The notes beneath the pieces are model-generated. The model did not search any database. It saw nothing but the letters and a program-made list of their open reading frames with translations, and was not told the origin of the DNA. A stretch of DNA of 64,000 nt from Brevibacillus fortis (GTDB taxonomy: Bacteria > Bacillota > Bacilli > Brevibacillales > Brevibacillaceae), in assembly GCF_003013395.1 (NCBI RefSeq), contig NZ_PXZM01000008.1:1-64000 (forward strand), read 5' to 3'. Below are positions 10,301-17,549 of this stretch, piece after piece (positions within the stretch are counted from its first letter, which is position 1; each line of letters opens with the position of its first letter). The position numbers and the translations under genes were made by a program.

Positions 10301-10510
10301 AATTCGGGTGTTAAAGAATCCGATATCGAGAAAGTTGAACTCTACGTAAATGGTTCTAAACTGCCTCAAGAAGATATCAAACTGTCCATCAAAGATGGCG
10401 AGATCTATGTAGAAGCTATCGCTGAAGGTAAAGTTAACAGCAGCACTCTGAAAGTTACCGGCACAAATGGTAAGACTGACGAAGCTTCTGTAACTTACAA
10501 CGAAGCGTAA
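7259..10510 (+). CDS. mwp: middle-wall S-layer protein precursor (MWP type)
   Basis: Major S-layer protein. From ATG 7352 it is 1052 aa, matching the length I recall for B. brevis 47 MWP; from TTG 7259 it is 1083 aa. The 23-residue signal peptide ends in MAFA just before AEEAA. Three SLH domains follow (about residues 38-82, 90-145 and 147-192, numbered from the ATG), which in this family bind pyruvylated wall polymer. The rest is a highly charged, Asp- and Lys-rich self-assembly region with short beta repeats. Codon use is strongly restricted, as expected for one of the most abundant proteins. It is followed by the outer-wall protein gene, separated by a hairpin. Confidence 0.93.
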   Translation: MQDSGFKKKDRLTTNIPQEQFVYTRGGEHKVMKKVVNSVLASALALTVAPMAFAAEEAATTAPKMDADMEKTVKRLEALGLVAGYGNGEYGVDKTITRAEFATLIVRARGLEQGAKLAQFSNTYTDVKSTDWFAGFVNVASGEEIVKGFPDKSFKPQNQVTYAEAVTMIVRALGYEPAVKGVWPNSMISKASELNIARSITTPNNAATRGDIFKMLDNALRVDLMEQVEFGTDIRHEITKETLLTKYLKVTVRDMEWAQEAGNDSDDLPLVTNVPAIGLGKIKANEVTLNGKDAGIGNTTYKVADGINANDFAGQHVQVWIKDDREDVIVWMEGSTDEEVIMDRLSEFTLKGKTLEDPKDLSNSDLADLKLELDASGKSYRFNKNSQVTYNFTRFNDPVDGLKEIIKDNADGSFTFGAKVVLDNNNEIAYIHVIDDQSMNKEDEGVKYGSEVISKIDAEKKKITNRDNDKFNELEDKEEGKDFLVFLNGKPSKFSELKEGMVYSVYYADGDEDKLLVFATDTVVEGKVDKVVSRNNNDYRLTIGDKTYRVYEGATFSDDGNKDVQDIDKDHWDLVDSLDDETVKLYLDASGRVRHIETKDAIDDRKQKAIITRGAVFNSSKDTYDFRVLTQKGKEITVSLEAKNIYDFDGKNFSRDGKNEDDLEEILVPSKDKDTLLVQVTLDADGKPGKVEFLKPVKVEQESGKAWDDLADEDDDMVGDYEVTDKTAVFNMTGKLEESSKRKELKNAKTAKFKDVADENDLSVIYTVNDKDEVEAIFVVEGDGLSGDALYGQVIDFGRSGGKDTIKVWVKDGDKVVEKEYKLDGDQDDLKDDDIRRNDFIAFTLDSNDEVIVDDVVEVVNKNSKGMLAEVTDEKGLKDANIDKLIVGLVDDVNKDTITYKDADGNKKKASIKSATAYFDLFDDLGGVDSVNEGDYIVMIDSADISGTKYDYVLIVSDEKTVRKDDLEDEAEAFLKQEPTEPKPGEWDAIASKLTGKYVEAGAGMKTLAVTAKLNSGVKESDIEKVELYVNGSKLPQEDIKLSIKDGEIYVEAIAEGKVNSSTLKVTGTNGKTDEASVTYNEA

Positions 10511-10543
10511 GATTACTCTTCAGTAGTAACTATATTTACAAGT

Positions 10544-10580
10544 GTAGTATAGAGGGGGGATTTTCCCCCTTCTGTACTAC
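10544..10580 (+). other. intercistronic hairpin between the two wall-protein genes
   Basis: A long near-perfect stem (GTAGTATAGAGGGGG paired with CCCCCTTCTGTACTAC) around a T-rich loop, with no T run after it. It therefore looks like an RNA processing or stability element, or a partial attenuator, not a full terminator. It sits 34 nt after the upstream stop and about 50 nt before the next start. Confidence 0.65.
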
Positions 10581-10630
10581 ATACCCTATTAAAAAGAGAA
10601 CTTCCTATCAAACATACGGAGGGGTAGTAC

Positions 10631-12937
10631 GTGAATAAAAAAGTAGCACTTTCAGTTCTTTCTACTGCAGTAGTAGCTAGCATGGCAGCTTCTGCATATG
10701 CTGCACCACAAGCTGGTGTTTATGTTGGCGGAGATGTTAAAAAGTTTTACTCCACAACAACTTTGTTGAACCTGACTAAAGAAGCAAAAGCTCAATACGC
10801 AAAAGATCTGCGCGTTGGATCTGACAACCTCGTGTTCGTACACATCAACGGAAAAGGTGCTTTCTTCTCCGAAATCATCAAAGATGGTAGCGCAGCTGCT
10901 TTCGCGCAACCACTGAAAAAATCCGACTTCGTTGACCTGTACAATGTAGTTAAGCCAGATGGCACTTCTACTGAAACTGTAGATGCTAAAGCTAAAGTTG
11001 ATGGCGACACTCCAGGTGAACTGAAAGTTGAATCTGTAAGTGCTGCTAACGGCTCTCAAATCGTTATTAAGTTCAACCAAAAAGTTGATAAAGCTACCGC
11101 TGAGGACGTAGGAAACTACTACCAAAACGGAGCTAAAATTACAACTGCAGATGCAACTCCAGTTATTTCAGAAGATGCAAAGTCCGTTACTTTGACTTTT
11201 AAAGCTTCTCAAGCTGCTAAGTCCTTCACATTTGGAGTTAAAGATGTGAAAACTGAAGATAAAAAATCTACAGTAACTGAATTCTCCAAAACGGTAACTT
11301 TTGAAGACACTGTTGCTCCAACAATTACTAAATCGGAGTTTGCTGTTACCGGCGATCTGGTAATTACTTTCTCTGAGCCATTGAAGGCTGGTCCTGCAAT
11401 TGTTCGTGTTAAAGGTACTCCTGTAGCTGCTTCTGTAACTGCTGATGGTGATACTAAAATTACTATTCCTGCTGCTGCATTGACTGCTGCAGGTGTGACT
11501 GTTGCTGGTGGTGAATCTGCTGCAATTTATGTAGCAAGTGTTAAAGACTTGTCTAACAACGATATGGCTATCTTTAACGGAACTGTTACAAAAGTAGTAG
11601 ATAATACTAAACCTACAATTACTTCTGTAACTCAAGTTGGGCAAGACACCCTGCGTGTTGTATTCAGTGAGCCTCTTGGTACAGGCGATGCTGCTCTTGT
11701 AGATGGTGAGTTTAAGTTCCTTAAAGGTTCTGCATTAAACGGAACAGCCAGCGTTGTTACACTTTATGCTGCGGACGCAACAGGTAAAACTTATGATGTA
11801 AAGTTCGCTGATGCTGAAATCTATGGTGCTACTCCTACGAACACAGCAACTGTAACTCTGCTTCTTGCTAAAGATCTAGTAAAAGATGCTTCTGGTAACG
11901 GAATTGAGCAATTTACTCAAACCTTCACCTTCAGCGCTGACAAAACTGGTCCTGCATTTGTTTCTTCTAAAGTAGCTGATGATAAGAAGTCCGTTGAGCT
12001 TACTTTTGACGAAGCATTTAAAGGCGCTGCTGGAGACGTAAGCGAAGCGAAAATCGTCATTACAGATGCTAATGGTGTTCGATTTAATGCAGAAGATGCA
12101 ACTACGATCGGAAAAGCTGGCCCGGGTAACGAAAAAGTTCTTGTGGTTAGCTTTACTGCCGGTGGAGTTATTCCTGATGGAGTATACACCATTCAATTGC
12201 AAGCTGGTGCTGTTAAGGATAATTTCGACAACCTCAGCTCTGTAGCTTCGACTACTGTAACTGTTGGTTCTGGTTCCGATACTACAAAACCAGTTGCAAC
12301 TCTTGACGGTGCTTCCACTGTAAACAAGTTTGTTGTTTTCTTTGGTGAGGAAGTAACTGCTTCTGCTCTTGCGGTAGCTAATTACAAACTTGATGGTGCA
12401 GCACTTCCAGCTGGAACTACAGTTTACTTCACTGATACTGCGAAAAACAAAGTTGCTATCGAACTGCCTGCTGGTTCTGTAAACTTCGGAGCTAATCCAG
12501 ATGGTTCTGATGCTCTGTTGAGCGTTAGCAATGTAGCTGATAAAGCAAACAATGTTGTTAATGCAACTAACCTGACTGTAAAAGTTGCAGATAACACTCC
12601 AGCTGTTCTGCAATCCGCTCAAAAGATTGGTAACACTCTCGTTTTGACTTTCAATGAGGCATTGCATGCAACAGATGCAGCAGATGCAACTATCGCAGAG
12701 ATTTTGACTAACTACGATATTAAAGTTGCAGATACTTCTGTTGTTGCAGGCGGAGGAGCAGCTACTGCTACTCTGGTTGCTGGATCTAACAATAAAGTGC
12801 AAATTAGCTTTACAGACATAACTGGTACTGGTTACGATGCAACTAAAACTGTAACTGTTACTACAAAAGCTAGTGGCGATCTGAAAGACGCTAACGGTAC
12901 AGCTGCTAAAGCTGATGTGACTGTAACTGCTAACTAA
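10631..12937 (+). CDS. owp: outer-wall protein homologue (OWP type), short form
   Basis: A 768-aa exported protein, second gene of the wall-protein operon. The GTG start at 10631 has GGAGGGG upstream. The 24-residue signal peptide ends SAYA. The mature N-terminus (APQAGVYVGGDVKKFYST) strongly resembles B. brevis 47 outer-wall protein as I remember it, but that protein is about 1000 aa, so this form is shorter. The body is a chain of roughly six Ig-like repeats, each with a V-x-F-x-E core: IVIKFNQ, LVITFSE, LRVVFSE, VELTFDE, FVVFFGE and LVLTFNE. No SLH domain is visible, so it probably assembles on the middle-wall layer instead of the wall polymer. Its transcript ends at the terminator at 12992. 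Confidence 0.85.
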   Translation: MNKKVALSVLSTAVVASMAASAYAAPQAGVYVGGDVKKFYSTTTLLNLTKEAKAQYAKDLRVGSDNLVFVHINGKGAFFSEIIKDGSAAAFAQPLKKSDFVDLYNVVKPDGTSTETVDAKAKVDGDTPGELKVESVSAANGSQIVIKFNQKVDKATAEDVGNYYQNGAKITTADATPVISEDAKSVTLTFKASQAAKSFTFGVKDVKTEDKKSTVTEFSKTVTFEDTVAPTITKSEFAVTGDLVITFSEPLKAGPAIVRVKGTPVAASVTADGDTKITIPAAALTAAGVTVAGGESAAIYVASVKDLSNNDMAIFNGTVTKVVDNTKPTITSVTQVGQDTLRVVFSEPLGTGDAALVDGEFKFLKGSALNGTASVVTLYAADATGKTYDVKFADAEIYGATPTNTATVTLLLAKDLVKDASGNGIEQFTQTFTFSADKTGPAFVSSKVADDKKSVELTFDEAFKGAAGDVSEAKIVITDANGVRFNAEDATTIGKAGPGNEKVLVVSFTAGGVIPDGVYTIQLQAGAVKDNFDNLSSVASTTVTVGSGSDTTKPVATLDGASTVNKFVVFFGEEVTASALAVANYKLDGAALPAGTTVYFTDTAKNKVAIELPAGSVNFGANPDGSDALLSVSNVADKANNVVNATNLTVKVADNTPAVLQSAQKIGNTLVLTFNEALHATDAADATIAEILTNYDIKVADTSVVAGGGAATATLVAGSNNKVQISFTDITGTGYDATKTVTVTTKASGDLKDANGTAAKADVTVTAN

Positions 12938-12991
12938 TTAACCGAAGTTTTTAGGGGATGACATTTGGTCAATCCTAAAAGTTTCTGAAGG

Positions 12992-13022
12992 GCCTACCTC
13001 GAGAGGGGTAGGCTCTTTTTTG
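12992..13022 (+). terminator. terminator of the wall-protein operon
   Basis: GCCTACC at 12992-12998 pairs with GGTAGGC at 13007-13013, followed by TCTTTTTTG. A weaker TTTTAGG/CCTAAAA stem lies just upstream (about 12949-12980). Confidence 0.85.
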
Positions 13023-13268
13023 TCCAAGTCAATTTTTTAATAAATCTATCTTTTTTCACTGAGAAGGAAAAGGTCCTCATTGGGTTCTAAGGCTGTCGAT
13101 AACCCCTCGCTCTAAACTCTGCAGATTAGGCAGTGAAATATTGGATTTCTAGACTGGGTTTTTAGGAGTTTTACGAGAGGGGGAGACAGATCATATTTAA
13201 TGCTGGCTAAAATAGCATCAAAAGTCCTCTTTTTTCATTAGGATAACTAAGCGTTTCGTAACTTCACC

Positions 13269-13300
13269 GATAACAACTACTATAGTTATTATCTTTTTTT
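13269..13300 (+). terminator. orphan terminator
   Basis: GATAACAACTA at 13269-13279 pairs with TAGTTATTATC at 13283-13293 (one mismatch, 3-nt loop), followed by seven T. No gene ends here; the nearest upstream gene already has its own terminator 250 bp earlier. Confidence 0.65.
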
Positions 13301-13500
13301 ATGGGCTCTCAATTTTTTTTCAGGAACAGCATATAATTTAGTTAATTCCTCTTAGCCATTTGAAACGTTCACTTAATAATGTTTTATTCTTACTAAACCT
13401 TCTCTTAATAGGGATGAGAATTAATTGAATCGACCGGTATGTTGCGCATATATAATTTTTTGAATTCATTAATGCAACAGCAAAAATATCAGATTGGCTA

Positions 13501-13596
13501 ATGTTTTTTCTTTGCTATATTCCTGTACTAGTTGGTCTAGTGTATTTGTTATATGTACGGACTTCCTTCAGGCACCGCACGACCAAGAGACGATAA
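13501..13596 (+). CDS. possible tiny membrane peptide (31 aa)
   Basis: ATG 13501 opens a 31-residue frame: one hydrophobic segment (FFLCYIPVLVGLVYLLYV) followed by a very basic tail rich in Arg, His and Lys. The pattern is that of a single-pass inside-positive peptide. No good SD is seen, and the frame is open for some codons upstream without a standard start, so it may be a gene remnant. Confidence 0.2.
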   Translation: MFFLCYIPVLVGLVYLLYVRTSFRHRTTKRR

Positions 13597-13712
13597 GATC
13601 GATTTGAAGAGCTCTGGTGTGTTCCAAAAGCTCAAGTAAGGAAAAAGGGTACTAATCCAATTGAATCGAGAGCGTATGACCTGTTCTATTCGTTACAGAA
13701 GGTCCTTCTTGT

Positions 13713-13850
13713 TCATTCAGAGGGTTCTTTATCTTTTGCCTTCAAATATGTCACCAGTTTAGGATGATCTTGATAGCCCATGCGTTTCACAATTACCTTT
13801 GCATCTGAACCTTTTTGGAAAAAGTGATAGTTATTTTCATCGAATCTTTT
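13713..13850 (-). pseudogene. possible gene remnant, minus strand
   Basis: Reading leftwards from about 13850 to the stop at 13713 gives about 45 residues with ordinary protein composition (GSDAKVIVKRMGYQDHPKLV is the clearest part). No start codon with an SD exists: the frame runs back into a terminator-like hairpin at 13868-13888. I cannot assign a family. It could be the 3' end of a deleted gene or simply an open shadow. Confidence 0.25.
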
Positions 13851-13851
13851 T

Positions 13852-13888
13852 TGAAAACAAAAAAGAACCAACTGCAAGAAACAGTTGG
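13852..13888 (-). terminator. minus-strand terminator-like hairpin
   Basis: CCAACTG at 13868-13874 and CAGTTGG at 13882-13888 form a 7-bp stem. On the minus strand it is followed by TTCTTTTTTGTTTT. No minus-strand gene with a credible start feeds it. Confidence 0.45.
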
Positions 13889-14267
13889 CCAAAAAGCAAT
13901 TCCCCAAGTTATTTGTTTAGACCCTTACAGTTTATCAATAATAAACAACGTTGTAAACTTTAACTCATTATGGAAATGTTATACATGAAATCTTCAACGG
14001 CTCGAATAGCATAAAAAATTTTTCTTCATTAATTATGCGACTGAGACACGGTGAACGATCAAAGGTATTTGCAGGGTATAGACCGACTAAACGGTCCTTG
14101 AGGCTGCGAGAAAACCAGGTTCTCCTTTTTTGCCCCACCGTCCATCCTTCCATTCCTTGACATCCCCTGTTGCGTACGGGTATCCTAACATAACTATAGT
14201 ACGAATCATGCTGTGAAAAGGTTGCAAAAGCCGCTTGTTTTCCACTTGGAATGCCAAGTTTTCTATG

Positions 14268-14295
14268 TTGCAAAAGGATGTCACTATGCTATAGT
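14268..14295 (+). promoter_or_regulatory. SigA-type promoter of the SLAP gene cluster
   Basis: TTGCAA at 14268-14273, a 16-nt spacer, then TATAGT at 14290-14295, about 50 nt before the first SLAP gene. The -10 lies in a small inverted repeat (CACTAT and ATAGTG). Confidence 0.55.
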
Positions 14296-14347
14296 GGATG
14301 ACGAATGTTACTATATATAGATGTAGAGAAAAGTTGGGAGCGACGAT

Positions 14348-15289
14348 ATGTTATCCTTCTTGAAGAATTTAATGGGGAACAAACCGACAACTAATGAGGT
14401 TCGGGAGCAGGTGCAGGAGGAATCGATCCTTTCCGCTGCTGATACCGAACAGTCTCATCAGGAAGCGCAACAGGTACAAGAGGAATCAACTGGCGTCATC
14501 ACAACACTCTCGCTGCATGAATTGTGGGAGAAGCAGTTGGGGGCGCAAGAGAAATACTCGCTCTCCTTTATGGCTCAGGAGCTGGAGCCGTTGCAGCCTG
14601 GGAATATCTCCTTGGCAGGGACTTCACTTGTTCCGCATGACGACGGGATTGAAGTGGTAGCATTCGTACGAAACAGCACGGACCGTCCAATCAGCCTGAA
14701 TGAGATGACACTGGTGGTACTGTTTGGGGATCAGGAGCTGTTTACCCGCCAATCCTTTGATTTGAGCGAGCTCGGAGAAATTCCGCCGCGTTCTGCAAGA
14801 CCGTGGTCGTTTGTATTTACCAGAGAGCACTTTTTACAGGTAGAGGTTCTTCTCGTGAATTGGAAGATCGCTTTTGAGATGGCGCAGAAGAAGATGGTCC
14901 TTCCACAGCAGCTGGAGCTGGAGGAATCCTGGATTAAGGCACTGACTGATGAACAAAAAACATCCTTAATTGAATTAGCGAAGAACCTCCCCGCTCTAAA
15001 AGAGGGAGAAGTAAATATACAGAGCGTACAGATTCGTCAAACAGAAAATGGTGCTCTGAATGCGATGCTTTTGATTCGCAATGGCTCTACACAGTCGCTG
15101 TCCATCGAAAAGTTGCCGCTAGCGCTGTATGATGCAAGCGGGGATAAAGTGGCAGAAGGCCTGTTTGAACTCGGGAGCCTGACTGTAAATGCAAATACAA
15201 GTAAGCCGTGGCTGTTTATTTTCCCGCCAGAGAGCATTCTAAAGGAAGAGCTGGACTTGTCCCGTTGGAAAGTAAACGTTCCCCAATAA
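14348..15289 (+). CDS. SLAP-domain S-layer assembly protein, paralogue 1
   Basis: A 313-aa protein without signal peptide, so probably cytoplasmic. After a short basic-hydrophobic start (MLSFLKNLMG) and a Glu/Gln-rich linker come two repeats of about 110 residues. Each ends in the signature R/KPW-x-F-x-F-P-x-E (SARPWSFVFTREHF; SKPWLFIFPPESI) and a trailing RWKV or NWKI. This is the duplicated SLAP domain of accessory-Sec S-layer assembly proteins, related in concept to SlaP of B. anthracis. It is the first of three tandem paralogues and lies 1.4 kb after the S-layer operon, which supports a role in S-layer export. Confidence 0.75.
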   Translation: MLSFLKNLMGNKPTTNEVREQVQEESILSAADTEQSHQEAQQVQEESTGVITTLSLHELWEKQLGAQEKYSLSFMAQELEPLQPGNISLAGTSLVPHDDGIEVVAFVRNSTDRPISLNEMTLVVLFGDQELFTRQSFDLSELGEIPPRSARPWSFVFTREHFLQVEVLLVNWKIAFEMAQKKMVLPQQLELEESWIKALTDEQKTSLIELAKNLPALKEGEVNIQSVQIRQTENGALNAMLLIRNGSTQSLSIEKLPLALYDASGDKVAEGLFELGSLTVNANTSKPWLFIFPPESILKEELDLSRWKVNVPQ

Positions 15290-15385
15290 GCCTGATGCAA
15301 GAGAGCGAATTTGCATAGGCTAGTCAAAAAAGTTTATCATGATGAGAAAGCTTCGTTCGTGTCCGGACGTGTGAGGAGGTAGTTT

Positions 15386-16333
15386 ATGTTTTCCTTTATG
15401 AAGAATTTATTAGGTAAGGATCAACAGGATCTGAAAAAAGATATTCAAGAAGAGTCTGCCATTGATGTCGCTGAGATGAAAAACACCGAGGTCGAAATGG
15501 AAGGCAATGAGCAACAGGAAGCTTCTGTAGGTGGAGCTGAAAAGATTCGTACAGAATTGTCTCTGAGCCCGATTTGGGAAAGTGAGCTGGATTCTGAGAA
15601 AAAGTATACGCTTCGCTTTTTGCAAGAAGAATTGCCTGAGATGCGTAAAGGCATGGTTAGCGTAACTGGGTTTAGTATGATTCCGCAACCAAACGGCCTG
15701 ACTGTCGCTATGTTCTTCCGCAACTCCACGAATAAGCCAGTGCGGATCAAAAACGTTGGGCTAGCGATTTATCTCGATGATAAGGCGTTTGCAAGGATCA
15801 AGGTGGATTTGTCAGATATGGACGCAATTCCGCCGCATACCAGCCGTCCGTGGGAGGTATTGTTCCCGGAGGAGAGCTATCTGCATGATAATTTCACCTT
15901 TAACCGTTGGAAAGTGGTTATGAAGGCTGGTAGAAATTCGCATGTGTGGCCACGTAATCTGGAGCTCGATCCCGAAATGGAAAAGCGCATGACCGATCGC
16001 CAAAAGGATCGTCTGGAAGCGTTGACACAGTCCTTGCCAATGATTCCGATTAATACCGTACAGGTTACTGGTTTTGACATCGGATTGACAAAGGAAGGAC
16101 ATCTGGTAACAGCGATGCTCTTCCGCAATGGGATGCCACATGAATACCGTCCAGATGAACTCAAGCTGACGATTGCTGATGCAAATGGTGATCTGGTAGC
16201 AACAGGTGTGCTGGATGCGAGTAGTATTAATGTGAAGCCGGGTTACAGCCGTCCGTGGATGATTGTATTCCCGCCAAATTTAGTGAAAAAGCCTGATGCC
16301 GACCTGAAAAGATGGACGCTTGAGGTAGAATAG
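15386..16333 (+). CDS. SLAP-domain S-layer assembly protein, paralogue 2
   Basis: A 315-aa protein, same architecture as its neighbours: MFSFMKNLLG start, acidic linker, then two SLAP repeats (about 65-170 and 195-310) with SRPWEVLFPEESY and SRPWMIVFPPNLV. It has no signal peptide or membrane segment. The SD is GAGGAGGT before ATG 15386. The 96-bp gap from paralogue 1 shows no terminator, so the three genes are probably one operon. Confidence 0.75.
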   Translation: MFSFMKNLLGKDQQDLKKDIQEESAIDVAEMKNTEVEMEGNEQQEASVGGAEKIRTELSLSPIWESELDSEKKYTLRFLQEELPEMRKGMVSVTGFSMIPQPNGLTVAMFFRNSTNKPVRIKNVGLAIYLDDKAFARIKVDLSDMDAIPPHTSRPWEVLFPEESYLHDNFTFNRWKVVMKAGRNSHVWPRNLELDPEMEKRMTDRQKDRLEALTQSLPMIPINTVQVTGFDIGLTKEGHLVTAMLFRNGMPHEYRPDELKLTIADANGDLVATGVLDASSINVKPGYSRPWMIVFPPNLVKKPDADLKRWTLEVE

Positions 16334-16374
16334 AGCGCAATACTTTTGAGGTGTGGGAAAGAGGAGGTTGACTT

Positions 16375-17370
16375 ATGAGTTGGTTATTGGAAAATTGGTT
16401 TGGTTCCAAGGAGAGCTTGGAGCAAGTACGCGAAGATATTCATGAGAATCTTCATAGAGAGTTTTATTTGGGTGTATCCGGATTGGAGAATCCGCAGCAA
16501 TCTGCGAATCGTGTGGAATCGAAGGAATTGTTTTTGGTGCTAAACGGTCCGTGGGATGATCAATTGGACGAAGCTGAGCATGAGCTCTTGCAATACGCGC
16601 ATGATGAAATGCCTCCAGTTGTTCGTAACGAAGTAGGTATCATTCCTTTCTACACACAGGTTACCAATGATGGTTACTTGGTTCTTACCTACGTTCGCAA
16701 TGCGACTGACCGCAGCATTTTGCTGCAAAAGCTTCCACTGTCTTTGGTGACAGAGGATGGAGAGGAAGTCGCGAGAAAGACTTTTGATCTGATCACATCT
16801 GGTCCAGTGATGGAAATGTCCAGCCGTCCAATGGAATTCATGTTCCGCTGGGATGAGTTCGACCGTATTCCTGAAAAAGAGGTTCCTCTGAAGCTGACCT
16901 ACATCAAGCTGAAAAAGAACGAAGTGGAAGAGAATCAAAATTATAATTTGGGTCTGAGTGCAGATGAGTCCAAGCAATACTTGCAGCAGGCTGCTGAGAA
17001 AGCTCCAATTGCAGAGGGCGAAGTAGACTTACAAGTCCTCGATATCAAGCCGGGTGAAGATAACGGCCTAAAAGTCATCGTTGCTTTCCGTAACGGTCTG
17101 GGAAAACGTCTGGAGTTTACTGAAGTGCCGATTATCGTTCATGATAAGGATGGCGATACAGTAGCACGTGTACACTTTACCCTGGAAAACATGAAGGTAG
17201 AAGCAAATAGCCATCGTGTATGGGCATTTGACATTCCGTTCTCCTCCATCAAAAAGGAAGAGGTAAATCTGGCGGAACTGACTGCTTTTATTCCGAAAGC
17301 ACAGCAAAGAAAAAAAGAAAAAGCTCAGGTAGCACCTGAAGTGGAAGACAATAAAGGTTTGTTACAGTAA
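16375..17370 (+). CDS. SLAP-domain S-layer assembly protein, paralogue 3
   Basis: A 331-aa protein, the most divergent of the three. It starts MSWLLENWFG, has two SLAP repeats (about 60-180 and 200-310; SRPMEFMFRWDEF replaces the usual RPW, and HRVWAFDIPFSSI ends the second), and a Lys/Glu-rich tail. It has no signal peptide. It probably works with the other two in S-layer protein handling. It is followed by a terminator. Confidence 0.7.
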   Translation: MSWLLENWFGSKESLEQVREDIHENLHREFYLGVSGLENPQQSANRVESKELFLVLNGPWDDQLDEAEHELLQYAHDEMPPVVRNEVGIIPFYTQVTNDGYLVLTYVRNATDRSILLQKLPLSLVTEDGEEVARKTFDLITSGPVMEMSSRPMEFMFRWDEFDRIPEKEVPLKLTYIKLKKNEVEENQNYNLGLSADESKQYLQQAAEKAPIAEGEVDLQVLDIKPGEDNGLKVIVAFRNGLGKRLEFTEVPIIVHDKDGDTVARVHFTLENMKVEANSHRVWAFDIPFSSIKKEEVNLAELTAFIPKAQQRKKEKAQVAPEVEDNKGLLQ

Positions 17371-17374
17371 GGAT

Positions 17375-17411
17375 AAAACCCTTTTTGCCCATGGTGAAAA
17401 GGGTTTTGTAC
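17375..17411 (+). terminator. terminator of the SLAP gene cluster
   Basis: AAAACCCTTTT at 17375-17385 pairs with AAAAGGGTTTT at 17397-17407 around an 11-nt loop. The T tract is in the 3' arm. Confidence 0.75.
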
Positions 17412-17549
17412 TGTTATAACGTTCCAAATATTGGGTGATCAGGGTTGCATGTCTCCCTTTTCATCCGCTATGCTAGGACGAGAAGATAAATACCTGAATT
17501 CCTTTTAGACTGCTTATTGTGCAGGGGAGAGAAGGAAGGACTGTTTTGC

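Larger units (their letters stand above)
13023..14267. other. gene-poor 1.2-kb AT-rich stretch
   Basis: No convincing gene. It contains an orphan plus-strand terminator (13269-13300), a possible 31-residue membrane peptide (13501-13596), and a coding-looking minus-strand fragment with its own hairpin (13713-13890). The mixture of isolated terminators and fragments suggests decayed genes or an unrecognised small RNA. No transposase or repeat boundary was seen. Confidence 0.5.

Noticed and set aside
7292..10369. 1025-aa open frame on the minus strand opposite the middle-wall gene
   Set aside because: It is a shadow created by the strongly biased codon use of the S-layer gene; it has no SD and a low-complexity Phe/Val-rich product.
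11876..12802. 308-aa open frame opposite the outer-wall gene
   Set aside because: Ser/Cys/Asn-rich shadow of a repeat protein with biased codons.
13968..14284. Two overlapping minus-strand frames of 101 and 65 codons
   Set aside because: No SD, unusual composition, and they overlap the promoter of the SLAP cluster.
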